Made by a program: the position numbers and the translations under genes
From: Ralstonia sp. TCR112
GTDB taxonomy: Bacteria; Pseudomonadota; Gammaproteobacteria; Burkholderiales; Burkholderiaceae
Length of the DNA: 64,000 bases
Reading direction: 5' to 3'
Assembly: GCF_007997035.1 (NCBI RefSeq)
Contig: NZ_VOSS01000014.1
Span: forward strand, 62,001 to 126,000
The notes under the pieces: model-generated
Database searches by the model: none
Seen by the model: only the letters and a program-made list of their open reading frames with translations
What the model was told of the DNA's origin: nothing
In this document: positions 34,821 to 46,153 of the stretch, piece by piece
Position numbering within the stretch: position 1 is the first letter of the stretch
How the letters are laid out: every line of letters begins with the position of its first letter

Positions 34821-36038
34821 ATGAGCACCCTGCAGCTTCCCATCTACATGGACTATTCCGCGACGACGCCGGTGGATCCGCGCGTGGTCGACAAGATGAT
34901 TCCGTACCTGCGCGAGAGTTTCGGCAATCCGGCTTCGCGTAGCCACCCGTTTGGGTGGGAAGCCGAGAAGGCCGTCGAGACCGCGCGCGAGCAGGTTGCC
35001 GCGCTGGTGAATGCCGACCCGCGCGAAATCGTCTGGACGTCCGGCGCCACCGAGTCCGACAACCTTGCCATCAAGGGCGCCGCCAACTTCTACAGCAGCA
35101 AGGGCAAGCACATCATCACCGTCAAGACGGAGCACAAGGCTGTGCTGGACACGACGCGTGAGCTGGAGCGCCAGGGCTTCGAAGTGACGTACCTGGACGT
35201 GAAGGACAACGGCCTGATCGACATCGAAGTCTTCAAGCAAGCGATCCGCCCCGACACCATCCTCGCCTCGGTGATGATGGTGAACAACGAGATCGGCGTC
35301 ATTCAAGACATCGAAACGCTGGGCGAAATCTGCCGCGAGAAGGGCGTGATCTTCCACGTCGACGCCGCGCAGGCGACGGGCAAGGTGGAAATCGACTTGC
35401 AGAAGTTGAAGGTTGACCTGATGTCGTTCTCGGCGCACAAGACGTATGGCCCGAAGGGTATCGGCGCGCTGTACGTGCGACGCAAGCCGCGTATCCGCAT
35501 CGAAGCGCAGATGCACGGCGGCGGCCACGAGCGCGGCATGCGTTCGGGCACGCTGGCCACGCATCAGATCGTCGGCATGGGTGAGGCTTTCCGCATCGCC
35601 AAGGAAGAAATGGCGACCGAAAACGAGCGCATCCGCATGCTGCGCGATCGCCTGTACCGCGGCCTGAACACGATGGAAGAGGTCTACGTGAACGGCGACA
35701 TGGAAGCCCGTGTGCCGCACAACCTCAACATCAGCTTCAACTTTGTGGAAGGCGAGTCGCTGATCATGGCGATCAAGGACGTCGCCGTGTCGTCGGGCTC
35801 GGCTTGCACGTCGGCCTCGCTGGAGCCGTCGTACGTGCTGCGCGCCCTGGGCCGCAACGACGAACTGGCACACAGCTCGATCCGCTTCACGGTGGGCCGC
35901 TTCACGACCGAAGAAGAAGTCGATTACGTGGTTGAGCTACTCAAGAGCAAGATCGGCAAGCTGCGCGACCTGTCTCCCCTGTGGGAGATGTACAAGGACG
36001 GCGTGGATCTGAACAGCATTCAATGGGCGGCGCACTGA
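34821..36038 (+). CDS. iscS: Cysteine desulfurase IscS
   Basis: A 405-residue PLP enzyme that takes sulfur from cysteine for Fe-S clusters, tRNA thiolation and other uses. The N-terminus is [20 protein letters not shown], the PLP lysine is in [18 protein letters not shown], and the mobile active-site loop is [17 protein letters not shown] with the persulfide Cys. The group I desulfurase C-terminal region [20 protein letters not shown] is intact. It follows iscR by 74 bp and precedes iscU. Its sulfur goes to the IscU scaffold encoded next. Confidence 0.98.
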   Translation: MSTLQLPIYMDYSATTPVDPRVVDKMIPYLRESFGNPASRSHPFGWEAEKAVETAREQVAALVNADPREIVWTSGATESDNLAIKGAANFYSSKGKHIITVKTEHKAVLDTTRELERQGFEVTYLDVKDNGLIDIEVFKQAIRPDTILASVMMVNNEIGVIQDIETLGEICREKGVIFHVDAAQATGKVEIDLQKLKVDLMSFSAHKTYGPKGIGALYVRRKPRIRIEAQMHGGGHERGMRSGTLATHQIVGMGEAFRIAKEEMATENERIRMLRDRLYRGLNTMEEVYVNGDMEARVPHNLNISFNFVEGESLIMAIKDVAVSSGSACTSASLEPSYVLRALGRNDELAHSSIRFTVGRFTTEEEVDYVVELLKSKIGKLRDLSPLWEMYKDGVDLNSIQWAAH

Positions 36039-36099
36039 GCGCGGCGTTTGACGGATAACAGGCGCCCCCGCGCCAGCCAACGATTGAAAGAGGTGTGAA

Positions 36100-36501
36100 A
36101 TGTCTTACAGCAACCAGGTTCTGGACCATTACGAAAACCCGCGCAACGTCGGTTCGTTCGAGAAGGGCGACGATACGGTCGGTACCGGCATGGTCGGCGC
36201 GCCGGCTTGCGGCGACGTGATGAAGCTGCAGATCAAGGTCAACGAGCAAGGCGTGATCGAAGACGCAAAGTTCAAGACCTACGGCTGCGGTTCGGCCATC
36301 GCTTCGTCGTCGCTGGTAACCGAATGGGTGAAGGGCAAGACGCTGGACCAGGCGCTGGAAATCCGCAACACCGCCATCGCTGAAGAGCTGGCCCTGCCGC
36401 CGGTGAAGATCCACTGCTCGATCCTGGCTGAAGACGCCATCAAGGCGGCCGTGGCCGACTACAAGGAAAAGCACGGTTCGGCCGAGCAGAAGGCTGCCTG
36501 A
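36100..36501 (+). CDS. iscU: Fe-S cluster scaffold IscU
   Basis: A 133-residue scaffold on which the [2Fe-2S] cluster is built. The three conserved cysteines are in GAPACGDVMKLQI, KTYGCGSAIASSS and KIHCSILAED. The Asp next to the first Cys is present, and LPPVK (just before IHCS) is the recognition motif for the HscA chaperone encoded further down the operon. The start MSYSNQVLDHYENPRNVGSF is the family start, with an AAAGAGG ribosome-binding site. Confidence 0.98.
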   Translation: MSYSNQVLDHYENPRNVGSFEKGDDTVGTGMVGAPACGDVMKLQIKVNEQGVIEDAKFKTYGCGSAIASSSLVTEWVKGKTLDQALEIRNTAIAEELALPPVKIHCSILAEDAIKAAVADYKEKHGSAEQKAA

Positions 36502-36527
36502 GCCCGTTTGGATAGAAAGGACGCAGC

Positions 36528-36848
36528 ATGATCACCCTGACCGACAAGGCCGCGCAGCACGTTTCCCGCTACCTGACCCGCCGTGGCAAAGGCGTGGGCC
36601 TGCGCGTGGGCGTGAAGACCACGGGCTGTTCGGGCCTCGCCTACAAGCTCGAATACGCAGATGAGATTGCCGCCGAAGACCAGGTCTTCGAATCCAACGG
36701 CGTCAAGGTGATCGTCGATCCGAAGAGCCTGCCGTACATCGACGGCACCGAGCTGGACTACGCACGTGAAGGGCTGAACGAAGGTTTCCGCTTCAACAAC
36801 CCGAACGTTAAGGACGAATGCGGTTGCGGCGAGTCGTTCCGCGTGTGA
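36528..36848 (+). CDS. iscA: A-type Fe-S carrier IscA
   Basis: A 106-residue A-type carrier that passes clusters to [4Fe-4S] apoproteins. The three conserved cysteines are in [16 protein letters not shown] and the C-terminal ECGCGESF. The length and start ([16 protein letters not shown]) are standard, and AGAAAGGA lies before the ATG. It sits between iscU (26 bp upstream) and the DUF3565 gene (10 bp downstream) in the same operon. Confidence 0.97.
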   Translation: MITLTDKAAQHVSRYLTRRGKGVGLRVGVKTTGCSGLAYKLEYADEIAAEDQVFESNGVKVIVDPKSLPYIDGTELDYAREGLNEGFRFNNPNVKDECGCGESFRV

Positions 36849-36858
36849 GCGGGGCACA

Positions 36859-37059
36859 TTGAAGCAAGCGATTGTCGGTTTCGAGCGGGACGAGGAGGGC
36901 CACTGGGTCGCCCGTCTCGCGTGTGGGCACGGGCAGCACATGCGCCACGATCCGCCTTGGCAGCTGCGGCCCTGGACAGAAACCGAAGCCGGGCGCGCCA
37001 GCAAGATCGGCGTGGTTGTGGAATGCCTGAAGTGCGATCGGGGTGAACCGGTCGAATGA
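36859..37059 (+). CDS. DUF3565 small protein in the isc operon
   Basis: A 66-residue protein starting at TTG 36859, ten bases after iscA. It has the DUF3565 pattern [35 protein letters not shown] and [12 protein letters not shown]. The conserved Cys-Gly-His, a His-rich centre and the C-terminal CLKC suggest metal binding, zinc or iron. No function is established for the family. Its position between iscA and hscB, where enteric operons have nothing, hints at a role in cluster assembly or metal supply; this is inference. A short terminator-like hairpin follows it. Confidence 0.8.
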   Translation: MKQAIVGFERDEEGHWVARLACGHGQHMRHDPPWQLRPWTETEAGRASKIGVVVECLKCDRGEPVE

Positions 37060-37069
37060 GGAACACGAG

Positions 37070-37089
37070 GCGGCGCGGCCGCTTTTTTT
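37070..37089 (+). terminator. Weak intra-operon terminator-like hairpin
   Basis: A 5-bp stem GCGGC/GCCGC with a 3-nt loop is followed directly by T7 (37083-37089), just before the hscB ATG at 37094. It could attenuate transcription of the chaperone half of the isc operon relative to iscRSUA. The stem is short, so the effect may be small. Confidence 0.4.
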
Positions 37090-37093
37090 ATTC

Positions 37094-37633
37094 ATGAATT
37101 CCGGCTTGTCAGCGAACACGACGCATTTTTCCCTCTTCGGACTGCCTGAAGACTTTGAGGTTGACGACGACGCGCTGAACGCTGCCTACCGCACCGTGCA
37201 GTCGCAGGCGCATCCCGATCGTTACGCCCATGCAGGTGACGCCGAACGCCGCGTTGCCATGCAATGGGCCACGCGCGCCAACGAGGCCTATCAGACGTTG
37301 CGTGATCCGCTCAAACGGGCGACGTATCTGCTGCACCTGCGCGGTATCGACGTGCAGGCCGAGAACAACACGGCCATGCCGCCCGCGTTTCTGATGCAGC
37401 AAATGGAATGGCGCGAAACGCTCGGCGACGCCAAGGCCGAGCACAACGTGGATGCGCTGGACGATTTGCTGGCCATGCTGCGCAAGGAAAAACGTACGCG
37501 TTATCAGGCGCTGTCCGGCCTGCTCAATGGCGATGGCAACACCGCAGCGGCAGCGGATGCCGTGCGCCAATTGATGTTCATCGAAAAGATCGAACGCGAC
37601 ACCGCCGAGGCCATCGACCGGCTGGACGACTAG
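37094..37633 (+). CDS. hscB: Co-chaperone HscB
   Basis: A 179-residue J-domain co-chaperone for HscA. The N-terminal J domain ([20 protein letters not shown]) contains the HPD motif in [13 protein letters not shown]. The C-terminal three-helix domain that binds IscU includes [15 protein letters not shown]. The ATG at 37094 is chosen because it begins the conserved region; the frame extends slightly upstream through the hairpin. It delivers IscU with its cluster to HscA, whose gene follows 69 bp later. Confidence 0.95.
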   Translation: MNSGLSANTTHFSLFGLPEDFEVDDDALNAAYRTVQSQAHPDRYAHAGDAERRVAMQWATRANEAYQTLRDPLKRATYLLHLRGIDVQAENNTAMPPAFLMQQMEWRETLGDAKAEHNVDALDDLLAMLRKEKRTRYQALSGLLNGDGNTAAAADAVRQLMFIEKIERDTAEAIDRLDD

Positions 37634-37702
37634 AACCCAGAATTTGCGACAATGCTGGGTTTGCCCCGGCAGGCAGCCCACCCGCGCAATCGAGACATCC
37701 CC

Positions 37703-39568
37703 ATGGCTTTACTGCAGATTTCCGAACCCGGCGAATCGCCCGCACCGCACCAGCGTCGTCTGGCGGTCGGTATCGATCTGGGCACGACTAACTCGCTGGT
37801 GGCCTCCGTGCGCAGCAGCGTGCCGGAAGTGTTGCCCGACGATCAGGGGCGCCCGCTGTTGCCTTCCGTGGTGCGCTATCTGCCCTCGGGCGGCGCCCAC
37901 ATCGGCTACAAGGCCCAGGCCGAAGCCGTGCGCGACCCGAAAAACACCATCATCTCGGTCAAGCGTTTCATGGGGCGCGGCCTGAAGGATGTTGCCCACA
38001 TCGAGAACACGCCGTACGACTTCGTCGATGCGCCCGGCATGGTGCAGTTGAAGACCGTGGCCGGCGTGAAAAGCCCGGTGGAAGTGTCGGCGGAGATTCT
38101 GGCCACGCTGCGGCAGCGCGCGGAAGATACGCTCGGCGATGAGCTTGTCGGCGCCGTCATCACCGTGCCGGCGTACTTTGACGATGCGCAGCGCCAAGCC
38201 ACCAAGGACGCCGCCAAGCTGGCCGGCCTGAACGTGCTGCGTCTGCTGAACGAGCCGACCGCAGCCGCCATCGCCTATGGCCTGGACAACGCCGCCGAGG
38301 GCATTTACGCCGTCTATGACCTGGGCGGCGGTACGTTCGACATCTCGGTGCTCAAACTCACGAAGGGCGTGTTCGAGGTGATGTCGACGGGTGGCGACTC
38401 CGCGCTCGGCGGTGACGATTTCGACCAGCGCATCGTCTGCTGGATCGTCGAGCAAGCCGGCCTGCAACCGCTTTCTGCCGAAGACACGCGCCTGCTGTTG
38501 AACAAGGCCCGCGCCGCCAAGGAATGGCTTTCGACCGCCGACAGCACCGAGATTGACGCGATGCTCTCCACCGGCGAGACCGTGCATCTCGTGCTGACCG
38601 CCGAGACCTTTGCCGAACTGACCGCCAATCTCGTGCAGAAGACGCTGTCGCCTGTGCGCCGCGCCCTGCGCGATGCGGGTGTGACGGTCGAAGACGTGAA
38701 GGGCGTGGTGCTGGTCGGTGGCGCCACGCGTATGCCGATCATCCGCCGTGCCGTGGGGCAGCTGTTTGGCCGCACGCCGCTCACGAACCTCGATCCGGAC
38801 CAGGTGGTCGCCATTGGTGCTGCCATGCAGGCCAACCTGCTGGCCGGCAACCGTGCGCCCGGTGAAGACTGGCTGTTGCTCGACGTGATCCCGCTGTCGC
38901 TGGGCGTCGAGACGATGGGTGGCCTGGTTGAAAAGATCATCCCGCGCAACAGCACGATTCCCGTCGCGCGCGCGCAGGAATTCACCACGTTCAAGGACGG
39001 CCAGACGGCGATGGCGATCCACGTGCTGCAAGGCGAGCGCGAACTCGCGAGCGATTGCCGTTCGCTGGCGCGTTTCGAGTTGCGTGGGATCCCGCCGATG
39101 GTGGCCGGTGCCGCGCGCATCCGCGTGACGTATCAGGTGGATGCCGATGGCCTGCTCTCGGTGTCCGCACGCGAAACGGTGTCGGGCGTGGAAGCGTCGA
39201 TCGCTGTGAAGCCGTCGTACGGTCTGGCCGATGACGATGTCGCGCGCATGCTGCAGGAAGGTTTCCAGTCCGCCGAAGACGACATGCGGCGTCGTGCGCT
39301 GGCAGAAGAGCGCGTTGAAGGCGAGCGCCTGCTGGAGGCGCTGTCGCAGGCGCTGGCCGCCGACGGCGATCTGCTGTCGCCCGAAGAGCGTGCCGCCATC
39401 GACGCCGAAATCGCCGCGCTGCGCACCACCATGCAGGGCGAAGACCACCGCGCCATCAAGGACGCCGTGGATGCCCTGTCGCATGGCACCGACGAATTCG
39501 CTGCGCGCCGCATGGACCGCGGCATTCGCAAGGCGCTCGCCGGCAAACGCATCGAGGAGCTCGGCTGA
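37703..39568 (+). CDS. hscA: Hsp70-family chaperone HscA
   Basis: A 621-residue specialised Hsp70 that helps release the cluster from IscU. The ATPase domain starts [17 protein letters not shown], with phosphate loops [14 protein letters not shown] and [11 protein letters not shown]. The substrate-binding domain shows [20 protein letters not shown] and [12 protein letters not shown], as in HscA rather than DnaK. The ATG at 37703 gives the usual length. It is preceded by hscB and followed by fdx, the normal order. Confidence 0.97.
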   Translation: MALLQISEPGESPAPHQRRLAVGIDLGTTNSLVASVRSSVPEVLPDDQGRPLLPSVVRYLPSGGAHIGYKAQAEAVRDPKNTIISVKRFMGRGLKDVAHIENTPYDFVDAPGMVQLKTVAGVKSPVEVSAEILATLRQRAEDTLGDELVGAVITVPAYFDDAQRQATKDAAKLAGLNVLRLLNEPTAAAIAYGLDNAAEGIYAVYDLGGGTFDISVLKLTKGVFEVMSTGGDSALGGDDFDQRIVCWIVEQAGLQPLSAEDTRLLLNKARAAKEWLSTADSTEIDAMLSTGETVHLVLTAETFAELTANLVQKTLSPVRRALRDAGVTVEDVKGVVLVGGATRMPIIRRAVGQLFGRTPLTNLDPDQVVAIGAAMQANLLAGNRAPGEDWLLLDVIPLSLGVETMGGLVEKIIPRNSTIPVARAQEFTTFKDGQTAMAIHVLQGERELASDCRSLARFELRGIPPMVAGAARIRVTYQVDADGLLSVSARETVSGVEASIAVKPSYGLADDDVARMLQEGFQSAEDDMRRRALAEERVEGERLLEALSQALAADGDLLSPEERAAIDAEIAALRTTMQGEDHRAIKDAVDALSHGTDEFAARRMDRGIRKALAGKRIEELG

Positions 39569-39614
39569 TCGCCGATCGCATCTCCCAAAACACACTTATC
39601 GAACGAGTTTCTTC

Positions 39615-39953
39615 ATGCCACAAATCGTCGTCCTTCCTCACGTCGAATACTGCCCGGAAGGGGCCGTGATCGAAGCCAAGCCCGGCACGACCATCTGCGA
39701 TGCGCTGCTGGGCGCTGACATCGAGATCGAGCATGCATGCGAGAAGTCGTGCGCCTGCACGACCTGCCACGTGATCGTGCGCGAGGGCTTCAATTCCCTG
39801 GATGAGGCGACCGAGAAGGAAGAGGATCTGCTCGACAAGGCCTGGGGCCTGGAGCCGAACTCGCGCCTGTCCTGCCAGGCCAAGGTGGCGGAGACGGACC
39901 TGACCGTCGAGATTCCGAAGTACACGATCAACCACGCCAAGGAAAACCACTGA
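39615..39953 (+). CDS. fdx: ISC-system [2Fe-2S] ferredoxin
   Basis: A 112-residue adrenodoxin-type ferredoxin that supplies electrons for cluster assembly. Cluster ligands are the cysteines in HACEKSCACTTCHV and, near the C-terminus, SRLSCQAKV, in the C-x5-C-x2-C-x~36-C pattern. The N-terminal MPQIVVLPHVEYCPEGAVIE is typical of Isc ferredoxins. It lies 46 bp after hscA and 31 bp before iscX. Confidence 0.97.
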   Translation: MPQIVVLPHVEYCPEGAVIEAKPGTTICDALLGADIEIEHACEKSCACTTCHVIVREGFNSLDEATEKEEDLLDKAWGLEPNSRLSCQAKVAETDLTVEIPKYTINHAKENH

Positions 39954-39984
39954 GCCGACCGGCCAGCGGTGGAGGGAGCCCATC

Positions 39985-40179
39985 ATGAAATGGAACGATA
40001 TCCAGCAGATCGCGGAAGCGCTGTACGACAAATACCCTGACGTCGATCCGACGCGCCTGAACTTTGTCGACCTGCACAACAAGGTCGTCACGCTGGAAGG
40101 CTTTGATGATGACCACAAGCGTGGCGGCGAGAAGTTCCTCGAAGCCATCCAGCAAGCCTGGATCGACGAAGCGGAATAA
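39985..40179 (+). CDS. iscX: IscX (YfhJ) Fe-S assembly protein
   Basis: A 64-residue acidic protein that binds IscS and iron and tunes cluster assembly. The family pattern MKWNDIQQIAEALYDKYPDV, then DPTRLNFVDLHNKVVTLEGF and the C-terminal LEAIQQAWIDEAE are clear. It is the last gene of the isc operon and is followed by a strong terminator. Confidence 0.96.
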   Translation: MKWNDIQQIAEALYDKYPDVDPTRLNFVDLHNKVVTLEGFDDDHKRGGEKFLEAIQQAWIDEAE

Positions 40180-40210
40180 GCGCGTAGCCTCAATCAAACG
40201 CATGCGCATG

Positions 40211-40240
40211 AAAAAACCGGCCCGAAGGCCGGTTTTTCTT
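40211..40240 (+). terminator. Terminator of the isc operon
   Basis: Stem AACCGGCC / GGCCGGTT with a CGAA loop, A run before and TTTTTCTTTT after. It also suits the convergent glycine-zipper gene on the other strand. Confidence 0.9.
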
Positions 40241-40261
40241 TTGGGCGAAGGCGACGCCGAA

Positions 40262-41005
40262 TTAACCGGCCACCAGCGTCCCGTTCTCGACATGGACACG
40301 TTCGCCTGCCTGGAAGCCCGGGGCAGCCTTGTACATGAAGCTGCGCGTCGTGCCGTTATCCATGCGGACGTTCACGCGGTATTGGGTATCGCGGCTGTAG
40401 TAGTTTTCGGCCACATGGCCGCCGTAGCCGCCTGCCACTGCGCCGCCGACCGTCGCCAGCGTACGGCCATTGCCGCGGCCGATCTGGTTACCCAGCAGCC
40501 CGCCCACCACCGCGCCCCCGATCATGCCGAGGCCCGTTTCCTTGCCTTGCGTGGTGATCGGCGTGACCGATGTCACACGGCCGGCATACGGGCTGGCCGA
40601 CTGGCGCGGTTGCGTTTGCGCATAGCTCGGATTGTTCGACGGAGCGCGTTCAGCGTACGACGGCTCACGGGCGCGCGCCGGAGCGGGTGCCACGTTCTGT
40701 GCCGGATACGGAGCGGCCTGATTCGGTTGCGTGGTCTGGCCCGGCGCCGCCAGCGCCATCGGGGCCGATGCGCCCGGCATGGCCGCTGCAGATTGCGCAG
40801 CGACGTTCGGGTCCGTGCTGCCCTGCGTAGCCTTCGAGGTGGGCAGCACGCCGGTAATGGCGGCCACCGCCGTCAGGCTGGCGATGATCACGGCCACGGC
40901 AGCCGTCGTCATCAGCGGATGCATGCGACGCGACGACGACGGGACTTGGCCCGGCGAGGTGCCACCGTATTGCTGACCTTGGTTCGGTTGGATGTTGTTG
41001 TTCAT
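40262..41005 (-). CDS. Glycine-zipper 2TM-domain membrane protein
   Basis: A 247-residue envelope protein from the ATG at 41005 (AGGAGA ribosome-binding site). A cytoplasmic Gln/Asn/Ser-rich leader (1-30) is followed by one membrane helix (MTTAAVAVIIASLTAVAAIT), a roughly 95-residue Ala/Pro-rich linker, and a glycine-zipper hairpin (GMIGGAVVGGLLGNQIGRGN, then TVGGAVAGGYGGHVAEN) of the type found in SlyB/Pcp and YMGG proteins. The C-terminal YRVNVRMDNGTTRSFMYK and GERVHVENGTLV make a small beta domain. Function is unknown; an envelope-stability role is typical of relatives. Confidence 0.8.
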   Translation of the reverse strand: MNNNIQPNQGQQYGGTSPGQVPSSSRRMHPLMTTAAVAVIIASLTAVAAITGVLPTSKATQGSTDPNVAAQSAAAMPGASAPMALAAPGQTTQPNQAAPYPAQNVAPAPARAREPSYAERAPSNNPSYAQTQPRQSASPYAGRVTSVTPITTQGKETGLGMIGGAVVGGLLGNQIGRGNGRTLATVGGAVAGGYGGHVAENYYSRDTQYRVNVRMDNGTTRSFMYKAAPGFQAGERVHVENGTLVAG

Positions 41006-41224
41006 CTTCGTTCTCCTGCGGCCCGTGATTGGTTCGTGGTTCGGCCTTTCGATGATCACAGTGTGGTTCATCGCCCAAACGGATGCCGTTTTAATTTGTA
41101 AGCATCTGTACCGAGGTTTTTCCTCTAAAAATCAAGTATTTGGCGCGGTTTGATACATATTGTGGAAACGGCGCGATGTTACAAATAGCGGGGTGGGCGC
41201 GGGTTTTGCGCCTGCGCAGGCAAC

Positions 41225-41248
41225 AAAAAACGCCCCCGAAGGGGCGTC
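41225..41248 (-). terminator. Terminator of lysS
   Basis: On the minus strand, stem ACGCCCC / GGGGCGT with a four-base loop is followed by T6. It lies 25 bp after the lysS stop codon. Confidence 0.85.
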
Positions 41249-41273
41249 TTTCGAAGGCGATCGACCGAACCGA

Positions 41274-42818
<1,545 letters not shown>

Positions 42819-42842
42819 GATGGTGATGAGAGGAATGTCGGT

Positions 42843-43583
42843 TCAGGCGATGTTGCGCAGGTCGTCCAGCTCGGTCGCGCCAAAGTCGGGGCGCGCGAGA
42901 TAGGCGGCGATGCGCGTGGCGGCGTCTTGCGGCGAGACCAGCTCGCCATGCGCATGCAGATCGCGGAAGCGCTGCACGCCGGCAAAGTCGGTGCCACGGA
43001 TGGTGCGTTGCATGTCGGTGTCGATCACGCCAGGGGCCAGCGCCACGGCGCGCACGCTGGCGTCGCCATCCGCGTTGATGGCACGCACGAACATGTCCAG
43101 CCCCGCCTTGCCTGTGCAATAGGCGGCCCAACCGGCGATCGGCCGGCGCGCTGCGCCCGACGAGATCGCCAGCACACGGCGCTGCGCGCCCCAGCCAGCG
43201 GTGCCGCGCAGCAGGGCAGCGGTCAGCGCCATCGGGCCGGCCAGGTTCAGCTGCAGGTGCGGCAACAGCGTATCGGCGCGCAGCGTATCGATGGTGCCGA
43301 TCGGCTCGACCGCGCCGGCGTTGAGCACCAGCGTTACGTTGGCAAAAGCGGGCAGGGCGGCAAGCGTCTTGGTCATCCAGGCCTCGGCGGCATGCGCGTC
43401 GGACAGGTCGACCTGGTGCCAGTCGAGCGTCACGCCGGCGGCTGCCGCTTGCGCGCGCAATTCGGCGTTATCGCCGCGTGCCACGCAGATGAGGCGGTGA
43501 CCGGGCTGCATGAGCGCCTGGGCCAGCGCGGCGCCCAGGCCGCGCGAGGCGCCGGTCAATATGAACAGGGACGTGTCAGACAT
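42843..43583 (-). CDS. SDR-family oxidoreductase
   Basis: A 246-residue classical short-chain dehydrogenase/reductase. The cofactor loop is FILTGASRGLGAALAQAL, the structural motif is LVLNAGAVEP, and the catalytic Ser and YxxxK are in LAISSGAARRPIAGWAAYCT and the following GK. The binding-site shape (ARGDN after strand 2) suggests NADP(H). It resembles sepiapterin reductase-like SDRs (the yueD group) more than fatty-acid reductases, but the substrate is not known. It lies 24 bp upstream of lysS and 25 bp downstream of prfB. Confidence 0.87.
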   Translation of the reverse strand: MSDTSLFILTGASRGLGAALAQALMQPGHRLICVARGDNAELRAQAAAAGVTLDWHQVDLSDAHAAEAWMTKTLAALPAFANVTLVLNAGAVEPIGTIDTLRADTLLPHLQLNLAGPMALTAALLRGTAGWGAQRRVLAISSGAARRPIAGWAAYCTGKAGLDMFVRAINADGDASVRAVALAPGVIDTDMQRTIRGTDFAGVQRFRDLHAHGELVSPQDAATRIAAYLARPDFGATELDDLRNIA

Positions 43584-43608
43584 GGCAGTCGCTTTGGTTC
43601 GGCTTGGG

Positions 43609-44713
43609 TCAGACGCCCTGTTTCAGGCTCGCCTGAATAAACGGGTCGAGGTCGCCGTCCAGCACCTTCTGCGTGTTGGAGATTTCCACGTTGGTGCGCA
43701 AATCCTTGATGCGGCTCTGGTCGAGCACATACGAGCGGATCTGATGGCCCCAGCCCACGTCGGTCTTGGCGGCTTCCTGCGCGTCGGCAGCAGCCTGGCG
43801 CTTGCGCAGTTCGTGCTCATACAGACGCGACTTCAGCATGGTCATCGCTTCGGCGCGGTTGCGGTGCTGCGAGCGGTCGTTCTGGCATTGCACGACGATG
43901 CCGGTCGGGATGTGCGTAATCCGCACGGCCGAATCGGTCTTGTTGATGTGCTGACCGCCCGCGCCGGAAGCGCGATAGGTGTCGACGCGCAGATCGGCCG
44001 GGTTGACCTCGATCTCGATCGAATCATCGACTTCCGGATACACGAAGATCGACGAGAACGACGTGTGACGCCCGCCCGCCGAGTCGAATGGCGACTTACG
44101 CACCAGACGGTGCACGCCGGTCTCGGTGCGCAGGAAGCCAAACGCGTACTCGCCTTCGACCTTGATCGACGCGCTCTTGATGCCGGCCACGTCGCCTTCG
44201 GACTCTTCCAGCACTTCGGTCTTGAAGCCCTTGCGCTCGCAGTACTTCAGGTATTGGCGCAGCAGCATCGACGCCCAGTCGCACGCTTCGGTGCCGCCGG
44301 CGCCGGCCTGGATGTCGATGAAGCAGTTGGCAGCGTCCATCGGGCCGGAGAACATGCGGCGGAATTCCATGTCTTCGACAATGGCGCGCATGCCTGCGGT
44401 GTCGGCCTCGATGGCTTCGATGGTGTCGTCGTCGCCTTCTTCGCGGGCGAGCTCGAACAGCTCGGCGCCGCCGCTGAGGTCTTCGTCAAGCTTGGTCAGT
44501 GCCAGCACGACGGTTTCAAGCGACTTCTTCTCGCGGCCCAGTTCCTGGGCGCGTTTGGGATCGTTCCAGACCTCGGGGTTTTCGAGTTCTTTATCGACTT
44601 CAACTAGACGTTCAGATTTGACGTCGTAGTCAAAGATACCTCCGAAGGTCGTCGGCGCGCGACTTCAGGTCGGCCAACGTGTTCTGGATGGCATTGAGGC
44701 GTTCTGCTTCCAT
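43609..44713 (-). CDS. prfB: Peptide chain release factor 2, with programmed +1 frameshift
   Basis: RF2 reads UGA and UAA stops. Translation starts at 44713 ([20 protein letters not shown]) and reaches an in-frame TGA at 44630-44632 after DDLRRYL. The slippery CTT-TGA-C with a GGAGG Shine-Dalgarno-like sequence just upstream shifts the ribosome +1 into the long frame ([20 protein letters not shown]). The rest shows SPF (RKSPFDSAG), the anticodon-like tripeptide of RF2, and the peptidyl-transferase GGQ in [19 protein letters not shown]. Low RF2 raises slipping and so restores RF2 levels. The product is about 367 residues. Confidence 0.97.
44630..44645 (-). promoter_or_regulatory. prfB programmed frameshift site
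   Basis: The minus strand reads GGAGG, TAT, CTT, TGA, C. The internal Shine-Dalgarno lies immediately upstream of the CUU slip codon and the UGA is followed by C, the poor termination context typical of RF2 autoregulation. Confidence 0.95.
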
Positions 44714-44894
44714 GGTGCAAAAATCAGGTCGGAAACCGGAAATTATAGCGGAATCAAGGGGTTTCCCGCCTGCGTAGAGCGTCAAAACCGCCATTTTCCG
44801 GACCGGCGCGCCGCGATTTATGTGCCGGCCACGGGCGTCCCGCCTCGCTTCGGTTAGCATGACGACCAGTCCACATGGCTTTTGGCGCTGCCCG

Positions 44895-46064
44895 ATGATC
44901 ATCCGCTCGCTGCTCGACACCGATCTGTACAAATTCACCATGATGCAGGTGGTGCTGCATCACTTTCCCGGTGCGCACGTTGAATACCGCTTCAAGTGCC
45001 GCAACGCGGGCGTCGATCTGGTGCCGTTCATCGAAGAGATCCGCGCCGAGATCCGCCACCTTTGCACCCTGCGCTTTACCGATCCGGAGCTGGATTACCT
45101 GCGCGGCATGCGCTTCATCAAGAGCGATTTCGTCGATTTTCTCGGCCTGTTCCATCTCAACGAGAAGTACATCGACGTGCGCCCCGCGCCGAGCAATGAC
45201 GGGCAGATAGAAGTTGTCATCGCTGGGCCGTGGCTGCATACGATCATGTTCGAGGTGCCAGTTCTGGCCATCGTCAACGAGGTGTTCTTCAGCCGCACGC
45301 AGACGCATCCGCAGTGGGAAGAGGGCAAGCGCCGCCTGACCGACAAACTGGCGTCACTCAAGCGCCCCGGCCTGGAAGACTGCCGCATTGCCGACTACGG
45401 CACGCGCCGCCGCTTTTCACACACCTGGCACGAGCATGTGCTGCTGGAGACGCGTGCGCAGCTGGGCGCCCAGTACGCGGGCACCAGCAATGTCTACTTC
45501 GCCATGAAGCACAGCATGACGCCGCTTGGCACGATGGCACATGAATACCTGCAGGCCTGCCAGGCGCTGGGCCCGCGCCTGCGAGATTCCCAGACCTTTG
45601 CGCTGGAAACCTGGGCCAAGGAATATCGCGGCGACCTTGGTATCGCGCTATCGGATACCTACGGCTTCGACGCCTTCCTGCGCGATTTCGACATGTTCTT
45701 CTGCAAGCTGTTCGACGGCGTTCGCCATGATTCCGGCGACCCGTTCGAGTGGGGCGAGCGCATGCTCAAGCATTACGACGACATGCGCGCCGAGCCGAAA
45801 TCCAAGGCGCTGATCTTCTCCGACAGCCTCGACATGCCCAAGGTCATCGGCCTGTATGAGCGTTTCCACGGCCGCTGCAAGCTGGCGTTCGGCGTGGGGA
45901 CCAATCTGACCAACGACCTGGGCTACACGCCGCTGCAGATCGTCATCAAGATGGTCCGCTGCAACGGCCAACCGGTCGCCAAACTGTCGGACGCGCCCGA
46001 GAAGACCATGTGCGACGATCCGGCCTACCTGACGTATCTGAAACAAGTTTTTGGCGTGCAATAA
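44895..46064 (+). CDS. pncB: Nicotinate phosphoribosyltransferase
   Basis: A 389-residue enzyme that makes nicotinate mononucleotide from nicotinate and PRPP in NAD salvage. The N-terminus [20 protein letters not shown] carries the DTDLYKxTM signature. The active-site region [19 protein letters not shown] contains the His that is phosphorylated to drive the reaction, and [13 protein letters not shown] lies in the PRPP-binding part. The ATG at 44895 gives the usual length; a start at 44859 would add 12 residues. It is divergent from prfB. Confidence 0.95.
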
Positions 46065-46153
46065 GGCTCACGCCAGCGCCGAATAAGTTTCAACGGCGTT
46101 GGCGGATCGTGCTCTAAGCGGCTCGTATAATCGATCGATCTTTCGGAGCCGCC

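Noticed and set aside
37043-37093. Longer hscB start at 37043
   Set aside because: It would read through the hairpin and overlap the DUF3565 stop region; HscB homology begins just after the ATG at 37094.
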